From Rhodococcus ruber (GTDB lineage Bacteria > Actinomycetota > Actinomycetes > Mycobacteriales > Mycobacteriaceae): a stretch of 64,000 nucleotides of DNA. Location: assembly GCF_027270735.1 (NCBI RefSeq), contig NZ_JAPWIJ010000004.1, forward strand, positions 62,001-126,000. Reading direction: 5' to 3'. The first letter of the stretch is position 1; each line of letters starts with the position of its first letter. Below the pieces are notes generated by a model. That model ran no database searches. It was not told where the DNA came from and worked only from the letters and a program-made list of their open reading frames with translations. Both the position numbers and the translations under genes were made by a program. Shown here piece after piece: positions 9,207 through 17,102 of this stretch.

Positions 9207-10682
9207 TCACAGCTGCACGCACACATTCGTGGGTTCGGTGTAGAAATGCAGCGATGACTCGCCACCCTCACGTCCGATGCCCGACAAGCCCATACCGCCG
9301 AACGGTGATCGCAGCTCGCGGGTGAACCACGTGTTGACCCATGAGATTCCGACGTTCATTTTCTGCGCGACGCGGTGACCACGACGCAGGTCGTTGGTCC
9401 ACACGGAGGCTGCCAGGCCGTACTCGGTGTCGTTCGCCAAAGCGATCGCTTCGGCTTCGGTCTCGAACGGAATGAGCGCTGCGACGGGTCCGAAGATCTC
9501 CTCGCGTACGGTGCGATCCTTGTTGGTCAGGCCTGTCCACAGAGTAGGTTCGATCCAGGATCCGCCGGACAGGTCCTGCCCGAGATCCGGAATGCCCCCG
9601 CCAGTGAGCACTTTCGCGCCTTCTTGCTCAGCGATTTCGAAATAGTCCATGACCTTCTTTCGGTGCGCCTGCGAAATCAGGGGACCGGTGGTCGTATCGG
9701 CAAGCGTCGGGTCGCCGAGACGCAGTGCCGCTGCCCGCTCCACGAGCCCGCCGGCGATGTCATCGAAGATGCTTCGATGCACGTATACCCGTTCGGTACA
9801 CAGGCAGACCTGGCCGGTATTGGCGAACACCGATTTGGTGAGGCCGGTCAGCGCTTCCTCGATGTCGACGTCGTCGAACACAATCGCGGCGTTCTTCCCG
9901 CCGAGTTCGAACGAGACCGGCCGAACCCGCGGCGCAACGGTTTTCATGACATTCGATCCCGTTGCCGAGGAACCTGTGAAGGTGACTCCGTCGATTCCGT
10001 GGTGTGTGGTCAGAAACTCCCCGGCGGAGTTTGCGCCGAACCCATGCACGACGTTGTAGACGCCGCGGGGCAGCCCGACTTCTTCGAGCACCTCTGCGAG
10101 TAGGGACGCCGTTGCCGGCGTTTCCTCGGAGGGCTTGACGACCACGGAATTTCCACACGCGAGAGCGGGTGCAACCTTCCAAGTCAGCAGAAGCAGCGGC
10201 AAGTTCCACGGAACGATAACGGCGACAACTCCGAGCGGCTTGCGGATCGCATAGTTCAGCGCCTGTTTGCCCCCGGCGAGGTCGGTGACGAAAGATTCTT
10301 GACCGGCTGCGGCGGCGACGTCGGCGAAGGTGCGGAAGTTCGTCAGGGCACGCGCGACGTCGAGTTCGCGTGCCTGCGTGATCGGCTTACCGGTGTCCGC
10401 CATTTCTGCGGCCACGAACTCCTCGAAACGCTCCTCGATCCGGTCGGCGGCACGGCGCAGCAATGCCGTTCGCTCTCGGACAGGCGTATCGGACCAACCG
10501 TTGTCCAGGGCGCGTCTGGCGGAAGTCACGGCCCGGTCGACCAAAGCTTTGTCGGCCTCGTGGACCCGCCCGAGCACGCGACCCGTTGCGGGGTCGACTT
10601 GATCGAAGCTCGAAGATTCGTCGGGTTCGACATAGGAGCCGTCGACGTAATTGCGAATCCAACCGTCGAATTGTGAGGCCAT
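9207..10682 (-). CDS. nbaE: 2-aminomuconate-6-semialdehyde dehydrogenase
   Basis: An NAD-dependent aldehyde dehydrogenase of 491 residues, probably the first gene of its operon, oxidising 2-aminomuconate semialdehyde to 2-aminomuconate. Key motifs are VTFTGSSATGSNVMK (cofactor loop), the general-base glutamate in FELGGKNAAIVF, the catalytic cysteine in NTGQVCLCTERV, and EIFGPVAAL. The ATG at 10682 is favoured over a start eight codons earlier. Its closest families are 2-hydroxymuconic and 2-aminomuconic semialdehyde dehydrogenases; the operon context decides for the amino form. There are 42 bases to the downstream decarboxylase. Confidence 0.9.
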   Translation of the reverse strand: MASQFDGWIRNYVDGSYVEPDESSSFDQVDPATGRVLGRVHEADKALVDRAVTSARRALDNGWSDTPVRERTALLRRAADRIEERFEEFVAAEMADTGKPITQARELDVARALTNFRTFADVAAAAGQESFVTDLAGGKQALNYAIRKPLGVVAVIVPWNLPLLLLTWKVAPALACGNSVVVKPSEETPATASLLAEVLEEVGLPRGVYNVVHGFGANSAGEFLTTHHGIDGVTFTGSSATGSNVMKTVAPRVRPVSFELGGKNAAIVFDDVDIEEALTGLTKSVFANTGQVCLCTERVYVHRSIFDDIAGGLVERAAALRLGDPTLADTTTGPLISQAHRKKVMDYFEIAEQEGAKVLTGGGIPDLGQDLSGGSWIEPTLWTGLTNKDRTVREEIFGPVAALIPFETEAEAIALANDTEYGLAASVWTNDLRRGHRVAQKMNVGISWVNTWFTRELRSPFGGMGLSGIGREGGESSLHFYTEPTNVCVQL

Positions 10683-11204
10683 GTTATCTAGTTTCCGCTC
10701 TGTCACGTATCAAAAATCGTTTGTGTCCAGATATGCCGGCTATACCCTGAACGTAGGCGACGCCTGCAGGGCAGTTGTTCTCGCCGCTCCCGCTTTTGTT
10801 GCCGGCTCAGCGCCTTGGGGGCTGACCGCTTCGAGATGGGTCCGGGTTGTCTCAATACTGATACTTGACCCACATTCTGACCAATGCGACTTTCTCGTGC
10901 AGCTATCCCAGTCTTGGTATGTCAACTTGCAATACGCGAGTCTGCACTTGGGTACCCGCCATGCCGAGGCTGCGAGCCGTGATGTCGAAGAGCGGTGCGG
11001 TTGTTCTGAACTGGGTATGGCCGCGCCTTGCGCGCACCACCAGGTTCGATGGCCATAGAAGTAACGCACCGCGGACGCCCGACGGGCGTCCGCGGTGCGT
11101 CGCTATCGAATGACGGGCACCGTTACCGACATCGTGCTTGTTCACCCATTGCATGTTTTCGCATGCGGTGGCGACATTGGTTCGCGCCGTGCGAGGGACG
11201 TCGC
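10683..11204. other. Upstream region of the 3-hydroxyanthranilate operon
   Basis: No gene is recognised in these 520 bases. The left part must hold the promoter of the minus-strand operon starting at 10682. The right part holds a long perfect hairpin (11065-11099). The short reading frames on both strands have no recognisable domain. Confidence 0.6.
11065..11099 (-). terminator. Perfect 16-bp hairpin, likely terminator
   Basis: Two 16-base arms (CGCACCGCGGACGCCC and its exact reverse complement) flank a 3-base loop. It sits about 105 bases past the stop of the minus-strand gene at 11205. There is no T-run, as is common for actinobacterial terminators. It probably ends transcription of the YceI and ABM-like genes and insulates the operon starting at 10682. 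Confidence 0.65.
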
Positions 11205-11888
11205 CTACACGGTGTCGCCGGCCAATCGTTCACCGAAGAGGAAAGCCTTTCCTGCGGAGTAATGACTGTTGACGCTCAGGTGCTCGGCAAAGCGCGCGTC
11301 GCCTAATGCCGCTGCCGAGTCGGCGGCTGAGCGCCACTGCACATACTCGACTATTCGATCGCTCCGGAGGTCGCGAAAGAAGCTCGCCGAAACGAAGCCG
11401 TCGAGATTCTTGATGTGGTCGCGCGTCTCGCTCTCGTTGTACTCGCCGACCCACCCTTGTTTGCCGCTGACGGGTGTCATTTTGATGATCTCGGTCGCCC
11501 ACTCGGCCTGACAGCGCACGGGGTCGACGTGAGTTGACGCGTCTGCCGTCACCGTGGCGCTGAACTGGTAGATCCCTTCGTCTATCAGGAGGTCGTCGAC
11601 GAACTCGCTCTTGGTTCGAGCGCGACTCAGTTCCGCGGAAAACGCCTCGGCCTCGCTGCTACTGCGCCAGAAATGAAACCCCATGAGAAGTTCGGTGTCG
11701 GTGGTGGAGGCCGGACCGAGCGCCCGGCCCTGCGCGAGCCAGATCGTTCCGCCATACCCGGACAGCGGCCGCGCAAGCGCATCGGTAGAACTCACGAGGC
11801 CAGCCCATTGTGCCGCTCCGTCGCGTGGGGCTGCGTCAGCACTGATTACAACGGCAAAGGGAGACTCATCGAAGCTGACCTCGTGCAT
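11205..11888 (-). CDS. Tandem ABM-like (dimeric alpha+beta barrel) domain protein
   Basis: A 227-residue protein with two antibiotic-biosynthesis-monooxygenase-like repeats. The first half contains FHFWRSSSEAEAFSAEL and the second contains GFVSASFFRD and EYVQWRSAADSAAAL, both resembling the strand-helix pattern of ABM/EthD folds. Such proteins act as small monooxygenases, decarboxylases or ligand binders, and no catalytic residue can be assigned here. It follows a YceI gene by 5 bases and is likely co-transcribed with it. A role in aromatic catabolism is inferred only from the neighbourhood. Confidence 0.65.
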   Translation of the reverse strand: MHEVSFDESPFAVVISADAAPRDGAAQWAGLVSSTDALARPLSGYGGTIWLAQGRALGPASTTDTELLMGFHFWRSSSEAEAFSAELSRARTKSEFVDDLLIDEGIYQFSATVTADASTHVDPVRCQAEWATEIIKMTPVSGKQGWVGEYNESETRDHIKNLDGFVSASFFRDLRSDRIVEYVQWRSAADSAAALGDARFAEHLSVNSHYSAGKAFLFGERLAGDTV

Positions 11889-11893
11889 GTCGA

Positions 11894-12478
11894 TTACCCA
11901 CGATTTCCCGGCACAAGATCATGGTCATGGTCGTCGAGCAGACCAGCAGTGACATCGAGCTCGATGTCGATCCGATTGCCCGCCAAGACTCCCTGTCGAT
12001 CGAGCGGAACGGGGAAGCGGACTCCGAAGTCCTGACGATTGACCCGCCCTGTGGCACGAAATCGAACGTTGTAGCGTACGTTGGCGTCGCGCTCGAACCT
12101 GAGCTGTGTCACCGCCAGCACTACCGGGCGAGTTACTCCGCGAACGGTGAGAGAGCCGTGAACTCGAATCTCGTTGCCGCTCGGTTCGATTGCGGTCGAA
12201 GTGTAGGTAATGGACGGGTGGCTTTTCGCGTCGAACGGGTCCTTGGCGAGCGTTCCCTCGTCACGTCGGGAATTGAAAGTGCTCATCGAACGCACCTGGA
12301 CGTTCGCCTGGACGGAGGACTCGGTGACGTCGGGACGGGTGACGAGCTGGCCATCGAACTCGGTGAACACTCCGTGCACTTTCTTCGCGATCAAGTGGCT
12401 TATCGAAAACTTGACAGCACTTCGCTGTGGATCTATCACCCACGTGCCCGTCACGTAGTCGCCGGATACTTGTGTCAT
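11894..12478 (-). CDS. YceI-family lipid/isoprenoid-binding protein
   Basis: A 194-residue YceI-domain protein. It shows GTWVIDPQRSAVKFSISHL at the N-terminus, VHGVFTEFDGQL, and IRVHGSLTVRGVTRPV in the middle. The family forms a lipocalin-like barrel that binds long isoprenoids or amphipathic ligands. There is no signal peptide, so the protein is probably cytoplasmic, as for many actinobacterial members. A strong GGAGG ribosome binding site precedes the ATG at 12478. It is the first gene of a probable two-gene unit with the ABM-like protein. Confidence 0.9.
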   Translation of the reverse strand: MTQVSGDYVTGTWVIDPQRSAVKFSISHLIAKKVHGVFTEFDGQLVTRPDVTESSVQANVQVRSMSTFNSRRDEGTLAKDPFDAKSHPSITYTSTAIEPSGNEIRVHGSLTVRGVTRPVVLAVTQLRFERDANVRYNVRFRATGRVNRQDFGVRFPVPLDRQGVLAGNRIDIELDVTAGLLDDHDHDLVPGNRG

Positions 12479-12523
12479 GGGTTTCAGCCTCCGTGTCGTG
12501 TACTGAGAATGTGAGCAATGGTC

Positions 12524-12541
12524 GGCAGCCCGGAGGCTGCC
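12524..12541 (-). terminator. Short hairpin after the RidA gene
   Basis: GGCAGCC-cgga-GGCTGCC forms a perfect 7-base stem with a 4-base loop. It lies 116 bases past the RidA stop and 46 bases before the YceI start. It may terminate the single-gene RidA transcript. No T-tract follows. Confidence 0.35.
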
Positions 12542-12656
12542 TGTGCAGCTATCTCGTGTGCCTAGGGCTGGGGAGAGGGCCGCCGTGCTGTTCGCCGATC
12601 ATCGAACGCTGATAGACAGGCCAGCGCATCTTCGATGAAACAGTGTGAACATCGTC

Positions 12657-13070
12657 CTACGGGCGGATCAACCGATCCTCGGGAATCACTGCTACCGCTG
12701 TGATTTCGATCAAGGCATCCGCTTGCCACAGGCCAGTGGTTCCGATTCCGGCCATCGCCGGATAGACCGGCCCGGCGAGTTCGCGCCACACGCGTCCGAT
12801 CTCCCGGCCGTGCGCCTGATAGTCGGGAATGTCGGTCAAGAAAATCGTGATGTTCACCAGGTCTTCGGGTTGTCCACCCGATGCGGCCAACGTGGTCAGA
12901 ACATTCGAGAAGGATTGGCGAAATTGTTCCACTATCCCGCCGGGGACGATGTTCATGTTTTTGTCGAGGGCTGTCTGTCCACCCAAGTAGAGCGTGTTGC
13001 CCGCCAGCGTGCCGTGCGAGAAGCCCTTGGGTGTCGGCAGTTGAGGCGGATTGACAGTGTGGTGGGCCAT
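12657..13070 (-). CDS. RidA-family protein (variant active site)
   Basis: A 137-residue RidA/YjgF family protein (GTLAGNTLYLGGQTALD, FRQSFSNVLTTLAASGG, ALIEITAVAVI). RidA proteins hydrolyse reactive enamines and imines. The position of the catalytic arginine of E. coli RidA appears to be methionine here (YPAMAGIG), so deaminase activity is doubtful and the exact reaction is unknown. The ATG at 13070 is used. It is transcribed divergently from the 2-aminobenzoate operon (13176), with 105 bases between the starts, so the two may share a regulator. Confidence 0.85.
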   Translation of the reverse strand: MAHHTVNPPQLPTPKGFSHGTLAGNTLYLGGQTALDKNMNIVPGGIVEQFRQSFSNVLTTLAASGGQPEDLVNITIFLTDIPDYQAHGREIGRVWRELAGPVYPAMAGIGTTGLWQADALIEITAVAVIPEDRLIRP

Positions 13071-13103
13071 GAGTGGTCCTTCCCGAAGGTCGCCGGATCT
13101 GTA

Positions 13104-13114
13104 TGTTGACAACA
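13104..13114. promoter_or_regulatory. Palindrome in divergent promoter region
   Basis: TGTTG-A-CAACA is a perfect palindrome between the divergent RidA gene and the CoA-dependent 2-aminobenzoate operon. It includes a TTGACA that could serve as a -35 element for the plus strand. It is a candidate operator. No regulator gene is immediately adjacent. Confidence 0.35.
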
Positions 13115-13175
13115 AGTATTGCGCACTTGCGACGATCGTGCAAAACTCAACACACGATCAGTCGGAAGGATTTGG

Positions 13176-14021
13176 ATGAGGCTCGCGACACTCGAACTCG
13201 AGAACGGGGACACCGTTGCAGCGGCGGCGTATGCAGGCGGCTGGGTGGCTCTACCTGCGCCGTCGTTATCCGAGCTGCTCCGCACGGGCTGGACTGCGCC
13301 CACCTCCGGTGTTGTGGAGGGCCCGCAGGTGGCCGGCACTCTGGTCCTTCCGCTGCCGGCGCCTGCCAAGGTGATCTGCTGCGGATTGAACTACGGCGAG
13401 CACATCGCCGAGACCGGTCGCGAACTGCCGACCCACCCGACGTTGTTCGCGAAGTTCGCCGACTCTCTCATCGGGCCGACGGACGACGTGGTGATATCAG
13501 GGGACGTCAACGCCGACTGGGAAGCCGAACTGGCTGTGGTCGTGGGCCGGACGCTGACGCGCGCTTCGCGTGCCGAGGCAGCCGAAGCGATCTTGGGCTA
13601 CACCGTCGCGAACGATGTCTCGATGCGCGATTGGCAGCGTCGCACCCTGCAGTGGTTCCAGGGGAAGGCATGGGACGCAACAACTCCGGTCGGCCCGGTT
13701 ATCGTCACGGCAGACGAGATCGACCCGACCGCGGGAATCACGATCACGTGCCGGGTCAACGGCGTCGAGGTTCAGCGCGACAGCACGAGCACATTGGTGT
13801 TCGATTCTGCCGAATTACTTTCGTATATATCGACTTTCACTACCCTGCGTGCCGGTGATCTCGTACTCACCGGCACTCCTGGCGGAATCGGCATGGCTCG
13901 TGAGCCTGCTTGGTTCCTCGCCGATGGCGACGTTCTCGAAACGGAGATCGAGGCCATCGGCACCCTCACCAACACGGTCCGGGTCACCGAGCCGGCCTCA
14001 CGAGCAAGGAGAACAGCATGA
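13176..14021 (+). CDS. Fumarylacetoacetate hydrolase family protein
   Basis: A 281-residue FAH-family hydrolase, first gene of a six-gene overlapping operon. Visible family features are GLNYGEHIAETGRE, FAKFADSLIGP, the metal-ligand region ADWEAELAVVVG, NDVSMRDWQRRTLQWFQGK and LTGTPGGIGMA. The family hydrolyses acylpyruvates such as fumarylpyruvate or performs related decarboxylation and hydration. In gentisate-like pathways this enzyme splits the ring-fission product, and that may be its job here. The ATG at 13176 follows a GGAAGGA ribosome binding site. The stop overlaps the cupin start (ATGA). Confidence 0.88.
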   Translation: MRLATLELENGDTVAAAAYAGGWVALPAPSLSELLRTGWTAPTSGVVEGPQVAGTLVLPLPAPAKVICCGLNYGEHIAETGRELPTHPTLFAKFADSLIGPTDDVVISGDVNADWEAELAVVVGRTLTRASRAEAAEAILGYTVANDVSMRDWQRRTLQWFQGKAWDATTPVGPVIVTADEIDPTAGITITCRVNGVEVQRDSTSTLVFDSAELLSYISTFTTLRAGDLVLTGTPGGIGMAREPAWFLADGDVLETEIEAIGTLTNTVRVTEPASRARRTA

Positions 14022-14512
14022 CAACCCAGTTCGATTCCAACGCCGGATACCGCCTGCAAGGCGACAACTCGATGTACGCGAGCGCAGGTGGTCAGGTTGT
14101 GCCTGTCGTGACCCGGGCCGGCGAAGAGGACGGTCGCACCGGTCAAACGGAGGGCGCGGTACGAATCTCGGGCGTCAGTCCGCAACACACACCGGCCACG
14201 AAGATCTGGTACGGCAAGGTCAGCAACGAACCCGGATATCGTTCTCTCGCTCACCATCACGGGGAGGCCGAGACCGGTGGTTACGTCCTCTCGGGTCATG
14301 CCCGCATCTACTTCGGCGAGAACTACTCGGAGTACATCGACATGAACGAGGGCGACTGGGTCTTCGTGCCGCCGTTCATGCCCCACATCGAATGCAATCT
14401 CAGCCGCACCGAACCGTTGCACTGGCTGACCACGCGAACACCGGACAACATCGTCGTCAATCTGCCTGAGGTGGAAGATGATTCGCTTCGTGACTGGTCG
14501 AACCGGCCGTGA
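14018..14512 (+). CDS. Cupin-domain protein (possible dioxygenase or isomerase)
   Basis: A 164-residue single cupin. Motif 1 is clear (SLAHHHGEAETGGYVLSGHA), with histidines and a glutamate suited to metal binding. Motif 2 reads GDWVFVPPFMPHIECN with the third histidine. The fold fits a ring-cleaving dioxygenase, an isomerase or a CoA-ester-handling accessory protein; the sequence alone does not decide. It lies between a FAH hydrolase and a thioesterase with 4-base overlaps at both ends, so it is translated with the 2-aminobenzoyl-CoA genes. Confidence 0.8.
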   Translation: MTTQFDSNAGYRLQGDNSMYASAGGQVVPVVTRAGEEDGRTGQTEGAVRISGVSPQHTPATKIWYGKVSNEPGYRSLAHHHGEAETGGYVLSGHARIYFGENYSEYIDMNEGDWVFVPPFMPHIECNLSRTEPLHWLTTRTPDNIVVNLPEVEDDSLRDWSNRP

Positions 14513-15447
14513 CGCAGTCGGTGGCGACCTCCGCCATGTTCACCCGATGCGTGTCGTTGGCCCAAGTCGAGCCTCGTCGAGCCGACCTTGGGTTCACCGC
14601 GCACACCCAGGAGTGCCCGTGGCCCAAAGCGTACGGCGGCGACATGGTTGCCCAGGCAGCAGCCGCGGCCATGCGTTCGGTATCCGACGGTAAGTCGATG
14701 CACTCGATGCACTCGTATTTTTTGCGGCCCGTAGACATCGAGGCAGAGGTGCACTACGACGTCGAGGTGATTCGTGACGGTCGCCGGTTCTCCACCCGGC
14801 AGGTGCGCGCATATCAGAACGACAAAGTTGCCTACATCGGCACGGTGTCCTTCGCGGCCGGCGGTCGTAGTGGGTCTCTGAGCAGCGCAGTGCCCGCGAA
14901 TGTTCCGGTGCCCGAATCGCTTCCGACGTCGGCGCAATACCTGGCCGACCATGCCATCTCGGACGAGAACACGATGACCACGGTCTCGAAGGACTACTGG
15001 TCGGCGGGACGTAGCTTCGACATGCGGCACGTGCCGGGTCCGATCTACCTCGATATCGAAGGCGGGCGAAGCCCGCACCAGGCCATCTGGGTGCGCCCCT
15101 TCGACCGGTTACGTCCGGTGGACGGGCTGTCCGATGCGCAGAGGGACCTCGCCGCGCTCGCCTACGTCTGTGACTACACCATCCTCGAGCCGGTACTTCG
15201 TGCACTGGGTCATCCGTGGGCCGAGAAGGGGCTTGTCACAGCCAGTCTCGATCATGCGATGTGGTTTCACCGCATGCCCGAGCCGGGGACGATGGATGGT
15301 TGGTTGCTCTACGCACAGGAGGCAGTCGCCGCCGATCGAGGTCGCGGTGTCGGCCTCGGCAAATTCTTCACCCCTGAAGGAATCCACCTGGCCACCGTCG
15401 TCCAGGAGGGCATGATCGATGCCGAGACGACAGGAGCCGGGCAATGA
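14509..15447 (+). CDS. Acyl-CoA thioesterase, TesB-like (double hotdog)
   Basis: A 312-residue thioesterase II-type protein. The first hotdog contains HTQECPWPKAYGGDMVAQA and SMHSYFLRPVDIEAEVHYDVEVIRDGRRF; the second contains YVCDYTILEPVLRALG and SLDHAMWFHR. It hydrolyses acyl-CoA esters. The GTG start overlaps the cupin stop (GTGA), and its stop overlaps the ligase start. In this operon it may release a hydroxylated aminobenzoate from CoA or prevent CoA depletion. A second, unrelated thioesterase closes the operon. Confidence 0.87.
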   Translation: MTQSVATSAMFTRCVSLAQVEPRRADLGFTAHTQECPWPKAYGGDMVAQAAAAAMRSVSDGKSMHSMHSYFLRPVDIEAEVHYDVEVIRDGRRFSTRQVRAYQNDKVAYIGTVSFAAGGRSGSLSSAVPANVPVPESLPTSAQYLADHAISDENTMTTVSKDYWSAGRSFDMRHVPGPIYLDIEGGRSPHQAIWVRPFDRLRPVDGLSDAQRDLAALAYVCDYTILEPVLRALGHPWAEKGLVTASLDHAMWFHRMPEPGTMDGWLLYAQEAVAADRGRGVGLGKFFTPEGIHLATVVQEGMIDAETTGAGQ

Positions 15448-17102
15448 CCGCGGACACAGTACAAGCTCTCACCCAAAGCGCACACGTTGACACGTTCGCG
15501 CGAGACAACCTCCCGCCCGCCGAATTGTGGCCGATCCTCGAATTCACGACCCCGGAACTGCAGTATCCGGAGCGGCTCAACGCGGGGGCCGAGTTGATCG
15601 AGCGCGCTGTCGAGCAATTCGGCGAGCATCACCACGCTCTTCGCACCCCAGCTGGAACAGCCTGGACACTCGGTGAACTCCGAGACCACACGCACCGGAT
15701 CGCCCGGGTGCTCACCGAGGACCTCGGACTCGTGCCCGGAAACCGCGTCTTGCTGCGTTCGCCGAATACACCGATAGCAGTCGCGGCGTGGCTCGCGATC
15801 ATCGAAGCAGGCGGCATCGCAGTTGTGGTGATGAGCGCGCTTCGCTCCCGCGAACTGGCACCGATCGTGGCCAAGACACGCCCGGTCATCGCACTGGTGG
15901 ACTCGCGATTTGCGCACGATCTGCACACGGTGCGCGACGAGGGGCATCCCGAACTCGTGGTGGTTCCCTTCGGAGGAGACGCGTCCGACGATTTGATGGT
16001 TCGTTCGGCAGTCAAGCCCACCGACTTCGTGGCCGTGGATACCGCAGCAGACGACGTCGCGCTTCTGTGCCCGACATCCGGCAGTACCGGAACCCCCAAG
16101 ATCACGATGCACTTTCACCGCGATGTGCTCTCGATAGACAACACGTTCGGCAAACACGGCCTCGGCTTACGGCCGGACGACGTGGTCGCGTGTACTGCAC
16201 CGATGGCGTTCACGTTCGGCCTGGGGATGCTGGTGGTGTTCCCGTTGAGAGCTGGTGCCTGCGCTCTGCTCACCGAAGCGGTGGCACCCGCGGAACTCGC
16301 CGACGTGGTTCGTAGCGAGGGAGTTTCGGTTCTTGCCACCGCCCCCACGGCGTACAAGCAAATCATCAAGGCTGGGAAGATAAAGCAGCTGGCCGATCTT
16401 CGGGTCGCAGTCAGCGCAGGTGAGCACATCTCGGCGGGGGTGTGGAACGGCATCCGAGACGCCGTCGGTCTGGAGATCGTCGACGGAATCGGCGCCACAG
16501 AACTGCTGCATATCTTTCTGTCCACCGCCGCGGCGAGTGAGATTCGCGAGGGTTCGACAGGTAAGCCCCTGCCTGGCTATCGGGCCGAGATACTCGGTGA
16601 CGACGGCGAGCCGGTGCCAGCAGGCATACCGGGTCGACTGGCGGTGATCGGTCCGGTCGGGTGCCGATACCTTGCCGACGATCGTCAGCATGAGCGGGTG
16701 GAGAACGGTTGGAACGTCACCGGTGACACCTTCTACCGCGACGAGGACGGCTACTTCTTCTACTGCGCCCGCACGGATTCCATGATCGTGTCCTCCGGTT
16801 ACAACATCGGCGCGCCCGAAGTGGAGGCGTGCATCGATATGCATCCGGACGTCGTGGATTCGGCCGTCGTCGCCGAGCCGGACGCCGAACGCGGACAGAT
16901 CGTCAGCGCATTCGTGGTACTTCGCGCGGGAATTTCCCACGACGCGGCAGCCGTCAAATCCATTCAGGATTACGTGAAAGCGGAACTGGCACCGTACAAG
17001 TACCCCAGAAGAATTCGCTTCATCGATGCTCTGCCGAGGAATTCCAGCGGCAAGCTTCAGCACTTCAAACTTCGCGAAACGATACAGGAGAACACACCAT
17101 GA
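15444..17102 (+). CDS. abmG: 2-aminobenzoate-CoA ligase (benzoate-CoA ligase family)
   Basis: An ATP-dependent acyl-CoA synthetase of 552 residues that activates an aromatic acid, most likely 2-aminobenzoate, to its CoA thioester. The ANL motifs are all present: TSGSTGTPK phosphate loop, GIGATELLHIF, TGDTFYRDEDGYFFYCAR, the SGYNIGAPEVE hinge and the catalytic lysine in PRNSSGKLQHFKL. The protein resembles the benzoate/2-aminobenzoate-CoA ligase subfamily. The assignment to 2-aminobenzoate is supported by the next gene, whose two-domain architecture is specific to 2-aminobenzoyl-CoA chemistry. The start ATG overlaps the thioesterase stop. Confidence 0.87.
   Translation: MTADTVQALTQSAHVDTFARDNLPPAELWPILEFTTPELQYPERLNAGAELIERAVEQFGEHHHALRTPAGTAWTLGELRDHTHRIARVLTEDLGLVPGNRVLLRSPNTPIAVAAWLAIIEAGGIAVVVMSALRSRELAPIVAKTRPVIALVDSRFAHDLHTVRDEGHPELVVVPFGGDASDDLMVRSAVKPTDFVAVDTAADDVALLCPTSGSTGTPKITMHFHRDVLSIDNTFGKHGLGLRPDDVVACTAPMAFTFGLGMLVVFPLRAGACALLTEAVAPAELADVVRSEGVSVLATAPTAYKQIIKAGKIKQLADLRVAVSAGEHISAGVWNGIRDAVGLEIVDGIGATELLHIFLSTAAASEIREGSTGKPLPGYRAEILGDDGEPVPAGIPGRLAVIGPVGCRYLADDRQHERVENGWNVTGDTFYRDEDGYFFYCARTDSMIVSSGYNIGAPEVEACIDMHPDVVDSAVVAEPDAERGQIVSAFVVLRAGISHDAAAVKSIQDYVKAELAPYKYPRRIRFIDALPRNSSGKLQHFKLRETIQENTP

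Noticed and set aside
16829..17098. 90-codon extension of the monooxygenase/reductase frame
   Set aside because: It lies inside the ligase gene in another frame; the GxGxxG motif starts right at the ATG at 17099, which overlaps the ligase stop.
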